Both the position numbers and the translations under genes were made by a program. Below, in pieces: positions 34,950 to 45,425 of a stretch of 64,000 nt of DNA. The notes below the pieces were generated by a model. That model made no database searches, was not told where the DNA came from, and saw only the letters and a list, made by a program, of their open reading frames with translations. Source of the stretch: Madurella fahalii (Eukaryota > Ascomycota > Sordariomycetes > Sordariales); contig CM056874.1 of NCBI GenBank assembly GCA_029876055.1, positions 2,976,001 through 3,040,000 of the forward strand, in the 5' to 3' direction. Positions within the stretch are counted from its first letter, which is position 1. Each line of letters opens with the position of its first letter.

Positions 34950-36244
34950 TGCGCAAGAGTCGCTTGGCTTGGGATGCGCAGAAGGAAGTAAGTGTATAGT
35001 AGCCCAATAACGCGGTCACGCAGATGATTGGGCTAAGGGCGCTGTGCGGAGAGCTCGATGTCGTCTCTTGAGTTCGAGATGCGCGGCAAGTCGGCTCCAA
35101 ACCGCACGGCCCAGCTTGGAGGCACCGAACCAACAACGGGGCGGCGCTGAGGATGCCCACGTGAGACGTCACGTGACTCCCATCAATTCCCGGAGCTCCC
35201 AAAGGTTCCAACAAGGCATGGCCGAGACGGAGCTGCACTCCTGCAGGTGCCAGTGCCGCGCCACAGAGCTTGATTTAGGCCTGCTCCTGCATCATCGAGC
35301 CAAGCATCTCTCTAGCTTCCCATACTACGTAGACCAACCGCAAGACGCGATACCTCAGCAAACTTGGAAGCGCAGCGTTCCACGGTTCTGGGAAGACGGT
35401 TGCTAGGTAGATGGAACGCATGAGTTGCAGAGGGCAGTTATTCTGCGCGAATTGATGCGGTTACACACGGGTTGAACACGCTTGCCTCCCATGGCAGCCT
35501 GAAGTCTGGACTTGGGCACATCGTGGATCGATTCATCCAACTTGCGAACCTGCTAAATGAAAGGACCTCTCTTCCACTGAGGGCAGCTCACCTACCCCCA
35601 CCAGCGCTTTTGAGGACTCCAATTACCCCCGGATTCGGTCGACAAACACAGGGGGAAGCTGATCTTTGCGCCACTCCCCTATCAGCCAGCTGCGGAGCCG
35701 CGTTCTTTTTTAGTGGATCGCGAATCGCATTTCAGGCCCTGTACGCTGCGACGCCGCGTGGCAGCCCGAACCAGCGCGCCTGGGGAGAAAAGCTTTTGAA
35801 AATACGAGTGATATCGACTCCTCATTCCGTGTTTCAGCGCTAGTTGCTAGATGTGCCCTTATTCCCGGCAGTCGGAGAGCTGCGCGCTCACAACTACGAT
35901 CGCCCCGTTGCTCAGAGCGGTCGGCCCTTCGGCTTGTTCCACGGGGCCAGGAGCCAAAAATTATCGTTAGGGGGCAGCAAACCAATCGCCCAATAACGTC
36001 ACCCGCCGTCCGTGTCACAACCGGAAACAATCTCTAGGAACAACATCCCCTCCCTTTCCCCGACATCCCCGACCGACGATACGGACAGACGATAGACCAC
36101 GAACGGTCAACTACCGCCCGCCGCGGCCCTCCGACGCGGCCCCGTTTTTCTAACCCTTGGTTGGCCCTGTCTCCGGGCGCAATCAAAGCCGCGCTTCCAG
36201 GCCAGAAGGGCAGTTCGGCGACCCAGTTGACAACCGGGATACGA
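34950..36244. other. Divergent region between vma-11 and the Rho GEF
   Basis: About 1.3 kb holds the E-box element and the GEF promoter and leader. Sequence near 36030-36120 is CT-rich, as in fungal transcription-start regions. No additional gene is supported. Confidence 0.55.
35158..35177. promoter_or_regulatory. Compound E-box/CRE element upstream of vma-11
   Basis: CACGTGAGACGTCACGTGAC contains two CACGTG E-boxes (35158-35163 and 35170-35175) flanking a GACGTCAC half-CRE. The second half, GTCACGTGAC at 35168-35177, is identical to the animal CLEAR consensus core bound by bHLH-Zip TFEB-type factors on lysosomal and V-ATPase genes. It lies 209-228 bp upstream of the vma-11 ATG. Sequence identity is seen directly; regulatory use in this fungus is inference. 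Confidence 0.6.
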
Positions 36245-36380
36245 GTGAGTCCATCCTTACTCCACTTCTGGATCCCAATTCCCCCCTAAGCGATCTCCCG
36301 GACCATCTGGCGGCTCGACGCGGGAGCCGGGACGGGCGAAAAAACCATCGGGTCTGCTAATGATCCAACTCCTATCGCAG
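36245..36380 (+). other. Probable 5' UTR intron of the Rho GEF gene
   Basis: A GTGAGT donor at 36245 is paired with a GCTAATG branch-like site and a TATCGCAG acceptor ending at 36380, six bases before the MADYPRD start codon. No ATG opens a matching frame upstream, so the intron is placed in the leader. Confidence 0.55.
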
Positions 36381-36385
36381 ACGCC

Positions 36386-39300
36386 ATGGCCGACTACCCG
36401 CGTGATCGAATGCCCCCCCACGGCAGCAACATCAGCAGCCGCAGCAGCAGCAACAACAACAGCAGCAGCAGCAAAGCCAATATGGCCAGTCCAACAACTA
36501 CCAGCGAGATGCTGCGTTTTCGAGCATCTTCGGCGCCGCGCCCCCTCCCGGTCGCTCGCAAACGATGACCTCGTCCGTCCATCCGCCGCAGTTCATGCAC
36601 CAGGATGGACGCACGCACACCATGTCGTCAACCACGTCGACCATGTCGGAGATGCCGAGACCTCCGCCCCAGCGACCGCCACCCGGTGCCGGCTACGGGG
36701 ATCCAATGCCCCCTCCTCGACAACGCCCGGCCGATGGCGGCCAAGGATACATGTACTCCCAGGCCCAGCCGCGCTCAGTGTCGGGCGGGCAGCAGGTCCC
36801 ATCACCACAATACCTGCAACAGCAGCGGCGGCCATATCCCGGCAGTCCGCCCTCACAGCAGCCAGGGCCTCCGCGGTTCGACCCGTCGCGAGGGCCGCCA
36901 CCGCAGGGCTACTACAACCAGCAGCGGAGTCCTGCGCAGCGCTTCCATCAAGGCGGCGGCCCCGCGCCTGCCATGAATGCAGACCCTTACCGATCGCAGT
37001 CCCTAGCCAGCTATCCGAGACCTCAGATGTACCAGTCTCCGCCGCAACAAGCCCCGGCCAACGCCTTCCGTCATGCCCAGTACAATCAGCATTCGGCGCG
37101 GACGACGGCCCAGGGACGGATCGTTCCCGAGAGGCATATGGAGGACCGCTCCATGACTATGACCGGCTATCCTTCACACGATCGAGACGCGCACCAGACG
37201 ATGAGCGGCCGCGTAATTCCGAACAGGCGTCCAGTGGGTGGTGTTGATCACATGGGCGGTGGATCGCCCAACGTCGGGTACGCAGCGGGGTACGGGCCGC
37301 CCGGATCACAGACGAGGACCACGAGTATGGCGTCGTCGATCGGCAACGACAGCAATAGGTCCATGTCGATGGCCTCGACGATAGTGCCGCCTTCGATAAC
37401 CCCCAGCGATAAGACGGACAGCCAGGCTCTCGTGCATCGGTCGTCGAGAGGCAACTCGATACACGAACGCCCGCCGACGGCCAAGATCAGGCCTCCGATT
37501 GTGTACCCTGCCCTTCTCTCGCGCGTTGCCGAGTGCTTCCGCCAAAAGATCGTTGTGGGTGACCGAACCAAGAACGAACTCACGTACAAGAACGCCTTTA
37601 GCGGATCTGAAGCTGTCGATGTTCTGTCGTACATCATCAGAACCACGGACAGGCAGTTGGCGTTGCTCCTGGGTCGCGCGCTCGATTACCAAAAGTTCTT
37701 CCACGATGTCACATACGAGCATCGGTTGCGGGATTCAAACTACGAAATGTACCAGTTCCGGGAGAGCATGACGGACGATGCCGAAGAGAAGCCTGCGGTC
37801 AACGGTGTCTTTATCTTGCTGTCCGAGTGCTATTCGCCCACCTGCACGAGGGATCAGCTCTGCTACTCGATTGCATGCCCGCGACGGCTGGAGCAGGTGT
37901 CGAGGTTGAATCTCAAGATGGGCCCCGGCCTCAAGCGCGAGGGAGAAGCCGCCGTAAACGACGACGACGTAGACCAGACGGACGAGCAGAAGCTGTGGAT
38001 CAACAGCGTGCCCAAGGAGGTGGCGGACAGCATAGGGGACCGCGAGAAGAAGAGGCAAGAGGTCATCTCGGAGATCTGCTACACGGAGCGAGACTTCGTC
38101 AAGGATCTGGAGTACCTCCGGGACTTCTGGATCTACCCGCTGAGGGGCAAGATCAACGGCATGTCGCCGATCCCCGTCCAGAGGAGGGAAAAGGTCGTCC
38201 GGAACATCTTCACCAATATCATCGACCCCCCGAGCATCCACGGCGTCAGTTCCAGGTTTGCGCGCACCTTGACCGAGCGGCAGCAGAAGACGCCCGTGGT
38301 CAGGAACGTTGGCGACGTGTTCCTGGAGTTTGTGCCGCAGTTTGAACCGTTTATCCTGTACGGGTCGAAGCAGCTCGAGGGTAAGTTTGAGTTCGAGAAC
38401 GAACGGTCCATCAACAAGGACTTTGCGAGGTTTGTGGATGAAGTCGAGCGGCGGAGGGAGTCGAGGAAGTTGGAGCTCAACGGCTACCTGACCAAGCCGA
38501 CGACGAGACTGGCTCGGTACCCATTGCTCTTGGAGCAAGTGCTCAAGTACACGGAACCCGACAACCCGGACAAGGAGGATATCCCCAAGGTCCTGGTCAT
38601 GATCAGAGACCTCCTGAGCCGCGTCAATGCCGAGAGCGGCAAGGCCGAGAACCGCTTCAACCTGCGGCGTCTGCACGAGCAGCTCAAATTCCGGCCCAAC
38701 GAGAAGGTGGATCTGAAACTCTTGGAAGAAGGCCGAGAGCTCGTGTACAAGAGCCAGCTCAAGAAGGGGCCCACAGAACAGGCCGACATCACGGGCTATC
38801 TGTTCGACCACGCCGTGCTCTTTGTGCGCGTTAAGCAGGTGGGCAAGGCGGAGGAAGTCAAGGCGTACCGTAGACCCATCCCGTTGGAACTGCTCTCCAT
38901 CAAGGAGATGGCCGAGGTGATACCCCAGTCGGGCGCCGTGAAACGGTCGTCGTCGAGCTTGCTGCCCGCGCTGCGGACCTCTGGAAACGACACAAAGAAG
39001 GGCGACGGCTGGCCCATCACGTTCCGGCACCTTGGCAAGAACGGGTACGAATTGCTGCTGTACGGGGCCAATCAGTCCGGGCGCCAGAAGTGGCTCGAGC
39101 TCATCGATGCCGCGCAGCAGCGTCTCAGGGCGCGGGCCGACTTCCTGAACACGACCGTCATCTCGTGCGGCTTCTTCTCGGGCCAGAATAAGGTCAACTG
39201 CGTGGCGCCGTTTGGTACGTATGACGACGGTCGGGTCCTTGATGTAGTGTGATACTGACAATCTGCTTAGACGGCGGGCGCAAGCTCATCTACGGGACCG

Positions 39301-40384
39301 ACAGCGGCATCTACATGTCGGACCGGCGGTCCAGGGGCGGGGACGCGACGCCCAAGCGGGTGATCGACGTGCCGAACGTGACGCAGGTGGACGTGCTCGA
39401 GGAGTACCAGCTGCTCCTGGTGCTCTCGAACCGGTCGCTGCTGTCGTACCAGCTCAGCGCGCTGGACCCCAACGAGCCCGTCTCGTCGAAGCGGGCCAAG
39501 AAGATCCAGAGCCACTGCAACTTCTTCAAGACGGGCATCTGCCTCAGCCGCCACCTCGTGTGCTGCGTCAAGAGCTCGGCCCTGTCGACCACCATCAAGG
39601 TGTACGAGCCCAACGACGCCATGTCGCGCACGGGAGGGCGGGGCGGCCTCGGCGGCATGTTCAACGCCGGCCGGGACGGGCTGAAGCCGTTCAGGGAGTT
39701 CTACATACCCACCGAGTCGACGTCGGTGCACTTCCTCAAGTCCAAGCTCTGCGTCGCCTGCGCCCGCGGGTTCGAGGTGGTCAGCCTCGAGACGCTCGAG
39801 ACGCAGTCGCTGCTCGACCAGGCCGACACGTCGCTCGACTTTGTCGCGCGGAAGGAAGGCGTCAAGCCCATCCACATCGAGCGGCTCAACGGCGAGTTCC
39901 TGCTCAACTACTCCGAGTTCTCCTTCTTTGTCAACCGCAACGGCTGGCGCGCGAGGCCCGAGTGGCGGCTGGATTGGGAGGGCACGCCGCAGGCGTTTGC
40001 GCTAAGCTACCCGTGGATCCTGGCGTTTGAGCCGAACTTTATCGAGCTGCGGAATATTGAGAACTTGGCGGTGCATATCGTGCCGCATAAGAATATGCGC
40101 ATGTTGCATAGTAGCACGCATGAGGTTGGTTTGTCCTTTTTTTTTTCCCTCGCTGTTATTCATTTGATAAGTAGACGCTGATGCTAACATCGCTGGGACA
40201 GATCATCTTTGCGTATGAAGATGAGAGGGGCGAGGATGTCATCGAAGCGATGGACTTCTGGAAGAGCCAGAGGAAGTCCGAGCTGTATCCCCAGCAGCAA
40301 CAACAGCAACAACAGGCGTCGTCATCGCTGTCGCCTCCGTCGAGTTCGGCAGGGGGGATGGTGCCACGGCTTGGTGGGCAATGA
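36386..40384 (+). CDS. rom2: Rho1 guanine-nucleotide exchange factor (DEP-DH-PH-CNH, ROM2/RGF1 type)
   Basis: Activates Rho1 in the cell-wall-integrity pathway. The main frame runs from Met 36565 through 39214, then 39271-40124 and 40202-40384 (1228 aa; both introns GT..AG). Numbering from Met 36565: Gln/Pro-rich disordered N-terminus; DEP domain at about 312-402 (TYKNAFSGSEAVDVLSYII); DH domain at about 495-692 (EICYTERDFVKDLEYLRDFW); PH domain at about 712-855; CNH domain after the first intron (KLIYGTDSGIYMSD). The tail has a short poly-Gln. The natural start is probably ATG 36386 (MADYPRDRMPP), which sits in another frame. A 7-C run at 36413-36419 separates it from a poly-Gln stretch in the main frame, so one base appears to be missing. 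If the start is instead 36565, the protein is simply shorter. Confidence 0.9.
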
Positions 40385-41035
40385 GATGAGGGTTTCTTGC
40401 TGATCTTCAGGGTTGTGAAGTTGAGAGTGTTTATCTATTTATTTACTTGTTCTTTTATTGTGGTTGTTCTTTTTCCTGGCTCTTTCTTCATCCAGCGGGG
40501 GAAATAGGCATTTAAATAATATCACTTTCGCCCTTTTTTTTTCTGGAAGTAATCCTGGGTGTTGCTGTTGATGTTGGTCTTGGGTCTCAGGTCTTTCGTC
40601 TGTCTGGTACCTGGACGACTGTGTCGGGAAAACGGCCAGGCTGGTGGGCGGTAGGGAAGGTTAATTGCTAAGTGGTCGTGGTGTCGGGGTCACATCCCGG
40701 TGCCTACAGTATCCAGCGATCGCTCCCTGGCTACTACGGTTCAGTACTGATCATGATACCGAGAATGGATTAATGGTGATAGGATTGGAGAGTAGATTGG
40801 TCAAGAAGGATGGTCTGTGCTCGCGTGGTTCAAAAGATTGTGCAAACACTTCTTTACCTGGTGAGGAAAAAGAGCTTTGTAAACCTCGGTGGTTGTCCTG
40901 TCCGTCTGATGCGGGACTGCTTGGAACTCGTTGCCGCGGGATGTTTGGACGCAGAACATGGGCATGGCCTTTTTATCCCGAGCTACGTACTACAATCCGA
41001 CAACGCGTTCTCCCCTTTGACCGTCAAACCAGTTG
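40385..41035. other. 3' flank of Rho GEF, entry to accessory island
   Basis: This T-rich 3' flanking DNA (40430-40560) is followed by sequence without recognisable genes. The composition becomes more mixed toward the accessory island. Confidence 0.5.
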
Positions 41036-41792
41036 CTATTCTCTATCTTCGGTACCAGGGGAAGATGGGGGCGACAGCGGGGACGGGGACTGGGTAGGGG
41101 ATGGTGAACATGTGTCGGAGTTGCTCCACCGCTGATATTTAACAGGGGGAGGGGGAGGTGGTGGCAAGAACGCACGACTAGCATCCGTCCTGCGGTGAGC
41201 GTTCTTGTGCCAATTATGACCCCCCGGGGATACCACATCGGACGGATCCACGAGCACTCCGCTCTTCCAGTTCTCCTTTCGAAGCGACTGGCTGAACACA
41301 AACCCGGCACGCCAAAGGAAATCCAGTACCAGCTGCATCTGGCCCGTGTCGTTCTCTCCTTCGGGTATGTATTCGTACACTATGGCGAAGTACTTGCGGT
41401 CGGGAAATATCTGACGGTCCTCAACATTCCGCAACTTCACGACCACCGGGCGTAACCGCCGGTGCAGGTTGCAGAGTTGTTCGCCGTCGATCTTCAACCA
41501 CCCGAAGCATTTCTTCATGCGCGGAATGGACGATATCTCGACGGCGTCGGTGTCCTTCACAAGCTGACTCTGGCGGCCTTCGGTGGAGAAGGCTAACAGA
41601 TTGTCTATGGCGTCGTCGGGGGTACGTGGTTCCGCATGCACGCGTATGGGGAATGTTTCTGTGTCGTGACTGACGGCATCCTCAATCTTCTCGAGGAGGG
41701 CTGCGTCCATGCTCTCGCGTTGGGCAGCGTAGTAGAAGCCGAACGTCGTCGGCGGTTCGGTATCCCAGAACTTTATTATTCTTCCAACACCG
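41036..41792 (-). pseudogene. Truncated accessory gene of unknown function (C-terminal part)
   Basis: An open frame from just after a TAA at 41793-41795 down to the stop at 41036 encodes about 250 residues; the first Met is at 41710 (MDAALLEKIEDAVSHDTETF). Segments such as FAIVYEYIPEGENDT, LDFLWRAGFVFSQSL and DPSDVVSPGGHNWH resemble an uncharacterised fungal accessory family, recalled without a function. The visible part looks like its C-terminus, followed by a Pro-rich tail (AFLPPPPPPPVKYQRW). Codons upstream of the Met are also protein-like (KFWDTEPPTTFGFYYAAQRE), so the N-terminus is probably lost. The LINE fragment begins about 80 bp upstream, which suggests disruption by insertion. It could alternatively be a short intact gene. 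Confidence 0.45.
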
Positions 41793-41859
41793 CTTTACCG
41801 AAGATAGGGTGTACCGAACCTGCTACCGCTATTTACATAGGAAAACCGTGCCGCATAGG

Positions 41860-42440
41860 GCCAGGTGAAAAACCTATATCAACAAATAATAGGAAACAAC
41901 AGTAGTAGACGCCAGGTAGTTGCAAAAGAAAGGAAGGCCTTATATAAGGCTCTGAAGACTTCTAGCCTTCGACTTCGGATTCGTCCACCACCACCACCTC
42001 TTCTTCAGCCTCTTCGGCCTCTAGTTCCAGCCGCCGAGCCAGGTTATATTCTATCAAGCGGCCCGAATCCATCAGCCAGCCCAAAACTTTCCTCAATAGC
42101 CTTAGGTTCCGGGAGCCCTGGCCTTGTAATACAAGGCTAAGGTCTCGGTAAGTCCGAATTTTTGTCCTTGGCCAGGTTCTAGGCTTCGGTGGTATTGGGC
42201 ACCATACGACAAGGTGCTCCACTGTCTCGCGACCCTCCCCACAGCTGCAGTAAGGAGTAGGGAGGTTCGGGAACCCCAATTGGAAAACGAAGTCCCGTAG
42301 GCAAATAGTTTCTGTTCGGGCCTGTACTAGTAGGGAGCTCTGAGCTTTAGTCAGATCCTGGTGCTTCCGTAGTGCTCTGTCGGTAAATAGTAGTTCGGGA
42401 GGGCCCTTATAGCTAGCATAGTAGGTAATATACTAACTAG
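41860..42440 (-). mobile_element. 5'-truncated Tad-like LINE (non-LTR retrotransposon) fragment
   Basis: On the minus strand a frame from about 42437 to a stop at 41962 encodes the C-terminal end of a LINE polyprotein. Visible are TDRALRKHQDLTKAQSSLLV, ARTETICLRDFVFQLGF and a zinc-knuckle-like CSCGEGRETVEHLVVWCP, then WLMDSGRLIEYNLARRLELE. The CxCG..ETVEHLV..CP block followed by the SGRL..NLARRL tail is characteristic of fungal Tad-family elements downstream of the RNase H region. The frame is intact but lacks the endonuclease and reverse transcriptase. DNA from 41961 to about 41860 is the probable 3' UTR. This pattern fits a dead-on-arrival 5'-truncated insertion. Confidence 0.72.
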
Positions 42441-42560
42441 CTAAAAGTATGCTAGTGTAAAACATACGAGTATATAATACTCTAGCTTTAGAAACTGTAA
42501 ACGATATCGCCTAAAGATACAAGATCATTGTTACCAGCTACCTTTTATAGACTCCCCTAT
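42430..42560. other. AT-rich, RIP-like segment
   Basis: This interval is markedly TA-rich (many TAGCTAG, TATAC and TATAATA words) against GC-rich surroundings. Such composition is what repeat-induced point mutation leaves in Sordariomycete repeats. No coding potential was seen. DNA from here to 42868 contains no recognised gene. Confidence 0.5.
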
Positions 42561-42867
42561 CTTCGGCAAGTTTCTTAAAGTCGGCAAATAACAAGTATAA
42601 ATCCGTGAGCTTTCCCACCGACCTCAACTCCAGTCGTCAACTCGAACTCGGTCACCAATCCGCATCAAGCCGCCCAACCGATCCCATTTGTTGAATCGCC
42701 GCACTGTCGGAGGCTCTCATCCTTCCCCATCGAGTCGCGAAAATGAATTCGCCCAAGGATCAGCGCAAATTTAACTTCTAGTTATGTCCAGGCGGCGCTA
42801 CAAGTTGGCGCTAGAGCGTTTATAATTGCGTTACGCTGTGTCAATGGAGTAAAATGAACTACATTAG

Positions 42868-44910
42868 TTACGAATTGACATCCTTCTGCCATAACCTCTT
42901 CGTTTTCCCAAGGAATGCCGAGACTCTCTCCCTCCTCCCCAGTGGTGATTTCAAAGTCATGCCCGTCTCCTCCGACGAGACGGTCCGAACCATTGTATTC
43001 GGATATTCCAGATTGGCCGCTTCAACTGGCGGGTCAACATGAGGATGATCGCTCATTTGGCCGCCGCTGGTAGTCGCAGCATAATTCCTCGAACTCAAGG
43101 GGGTTTGTCCCTCCCAGTGTCTGAACCTGTTTCCTTCAAACGAATGGCTTCCGGTAGTATCCCATAAAGTCAGTAATGGCCCGCTGTTGCGTATTGCTGA
43201 GAGTAAGTCGAGAGTGATCTAGCCAGTTCTGTCACAGTCCCAGCACCCTCGCTCAGAAACGTCCTAGATACCCACCCCTCGAGGTCAAAGTCAGGAGGCC
43301 TAGGATTAGTGTTAGCCCTGAGGAAGTCCTCTGTCAGATGTAACGCGGCCACTTTGCCGTGCTGGTTAAGGTGAGGAGCGTCGAGGTGAACCATCATAAG
43401 TCAAAACCTGCACGGCGTCCCACAAGTAGACTCGCCTGGTTCGACCAGTTCGTTTGGATCGCATCCAAAATGCGGAAGCAGGTTTACCACTTCTCGAGAC
43501 GGCAAATTACCTCTGTCGGCTCGAGAGGTATCAGACATCATCTCCTGCTTCTCACGTATCAAACTTCTGACGACGGCATGATGAAGAATAGGTTTGCAAG
43601 AGCATGTTTCTCGGTTGTGTTTAGCCGTGAATGTTTGGGGAAATATCTTCCTGACGAAATTGACGACGCCGAGCTCAGCGGCGAGGAGAAGGCGAATGTG
43701 CGCCATGGCATTTTCATGGCTAAAAGATCTCAAGGCCACGTATATCTCATCGATGGACTTGTCGATTCGGGTGTTCTTGCGACTCAAGTGCAGCTCCTTA
43801 AGTACGGATTGAATTCGGTCAAAAAAGAGGCCGGGATTGCCATGCGGCTGGACATCTGCCATGCGCGCCCACAGCATTCCGTCCCAGAAAGTCTCATCGG
43901 CGTCCAGGCTGGTGATTTGGCGGCTGACAATCTGTTTGCAGACGTGTAACCCGGAGAGGGACAGTGCAGTGGTAGGGTCGTAGGTATCGCTCTTCGCCAT
44001 CTGCAGGCACTCTGAATCCCAGACCTTGTCATCACGAAGGAACTTGAAGACGGACCGGTGCATGAAGGTAACCTTTGCGTCCAGGGGATGGGCTTCCACC
44101 AGATTGATTTCGAGCAACCCGCCAGTTCTGCTCCTCAGCCGCCCCTCGAGTTCAAGACACAATGCCTGGACCTCGTCGTCAGGCACAAAATCTACTTCCC
44201 TCAAGTCATTATGATACTCGTCGGTCAGCGCAAACCCAAATGCATGAAGCTCCTTTCCTGCGTTAGGCCACGGCGCGCAGTGAAACGTGTAACACGTCCG
44301 CAGCAATCGCCGCCTCTGTTCTTGATGACGCTTATCGACCTTGCCAAGCATGAGTTGGAACATGTCTTCTAGCTCTGGAGAGAGCTCATCGATGCGTCGC
44401 CGAAGTTCTGATATTCGATCATGATCGGCGAACCCGCTGAGCAGCGAGCGGCAAGCTAACACCACCCACAAAAAGACGCCTGATGATTTCCCAATCACGC
44501 CGTCGATGATCTTCTAGGCTTCAACAGGATTTCGCCGGAGCAGTCTCTTCATGTAGTCCTCGCGCCCGATCACATCTTCGGCATAATGTTCAATATCGTT
44601 GCGATTCAGGTCCTAGAGCCTGAGCTTTGGGAGGCCGGCGAAGGCGGCAACGCAGTCCGGAATTGGCCGACTTGAAACGATGACTTTAAATGCGAGTATT
44701 CGACGCCAAGCTCCGGATGAATGCAATTCCGTCCATATAATTGCCAACAAATTCATCCAACCCATCGATCACGAAGCAGAACCACCCCAACTTTTCAACT
44801 TTCTTGGCTAGCTCCCCAAAGGCGTACTTGGTCTCAGTTGGCGAAGGAAGGCTAATGGTGTTCTCACTCATGCCCTGCTCTGTCTCGAATATCTGTTTCC
44901 ACAGTACCAC
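42868..44910 (-). pseudogene. NACHT-type NLR (P-loop/DUF7791) pseudogene, N-terminus missing
   Basis: On the minus strand the decayed protein starts at about 44910. The NACHT Walker B segment is FCFVIDGLDEF, followed by a sensor-like VIVSSRPIPDCV and a helical linker (GKSSGVFLWVVLACRSLLSG). Next comes a DUF7791-like region (SPELEDMFQLMLGKVDKRHQ, VTFMHRSVFKFLRDD), then a C-terminal part read to about 43170. The P-loop and effector domain are absent; AT-rich DNA takes their place. Lesions: a 1-nt frameshift near 44684-44690, TAG at 44613-44615, TAG at 44514-44516 and TGA at 43401-43403. Both TAGs fit CAG-to-TAG (CpA to TpA, the RIP direction). Frame 43098-42868 (GRRERVSAFLGKTKRLWQKD) may be its last exon. 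Such NLRs act in fungal allorecognition. Confidence 0.75.
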
Positions 44911-45425
44911 TCATTAGTAAAGATGGTTGCAATCAAGATAAAGTTATTAGACTATCTTTGACCTTATAGAGTTGTCAATTTAGCAGAGATAAAGTTACTA
45001 GAAAGTGTTCTTAAGCTACAATTCAAGCTCTTCTAATTTGTCTTGTGTACGGATTGACGGTTACTTGCGTAGCTGAGATACTGTCGTAGGTCGAGTTGGC
45101 TGTAGTTGCTGCCATGTCCATCAATCGGCGCGCTGTTTGCCCTTTTAAGGGGAGCACAGGGTCGGAACCTAGCATACTGAGCCTTGCAGCTGCAATGCCC
45201 TTATACAGCGGATTATTCTTCCTCCGAAAAACGCTCTTTTACAAATGCCATGATCCCCGCACTTCCAGGGAGCAGCCTTTGCCATATTCGTCAACTCTTT
45301 TACAGCCCATCGTCGACAGATCAGCTTAAAGCCAAAAACAAACCCCACTCGCATGAGATCAACCCTCCCAACGGGGCGCCCCCCGGCCTATCTTGCCTAC
45401 ATCGCCCAAGTACACTAATAAGAAA
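44911..45425. other. AT-rich junction between NLR pseudogene and HET gene
   Basis: DNA from about 44915 to 45060 is AT-rich and stop-dense, replacing the missing N-terminal half of the NLR. It is probably a RIP-degraded insertion or a deletion scar. DNA from 45060 to 45425 is the HET gene promoter and leader. Confidence 0.5.

Noticed and set aside
37735..39261. 508-codon minus-strand frame
   Set aside because: Antisense shadow of the Rho GEF DH-PH region, which is unmistakable on the plus strand.
42743..42781. Short frame MNSPKDQRKFNF after a CT-rich leader-like sequence
   Set aside because: Looks like a gene start but stops after 12 codons and no continuation was found; may be a relic, but unsupported.
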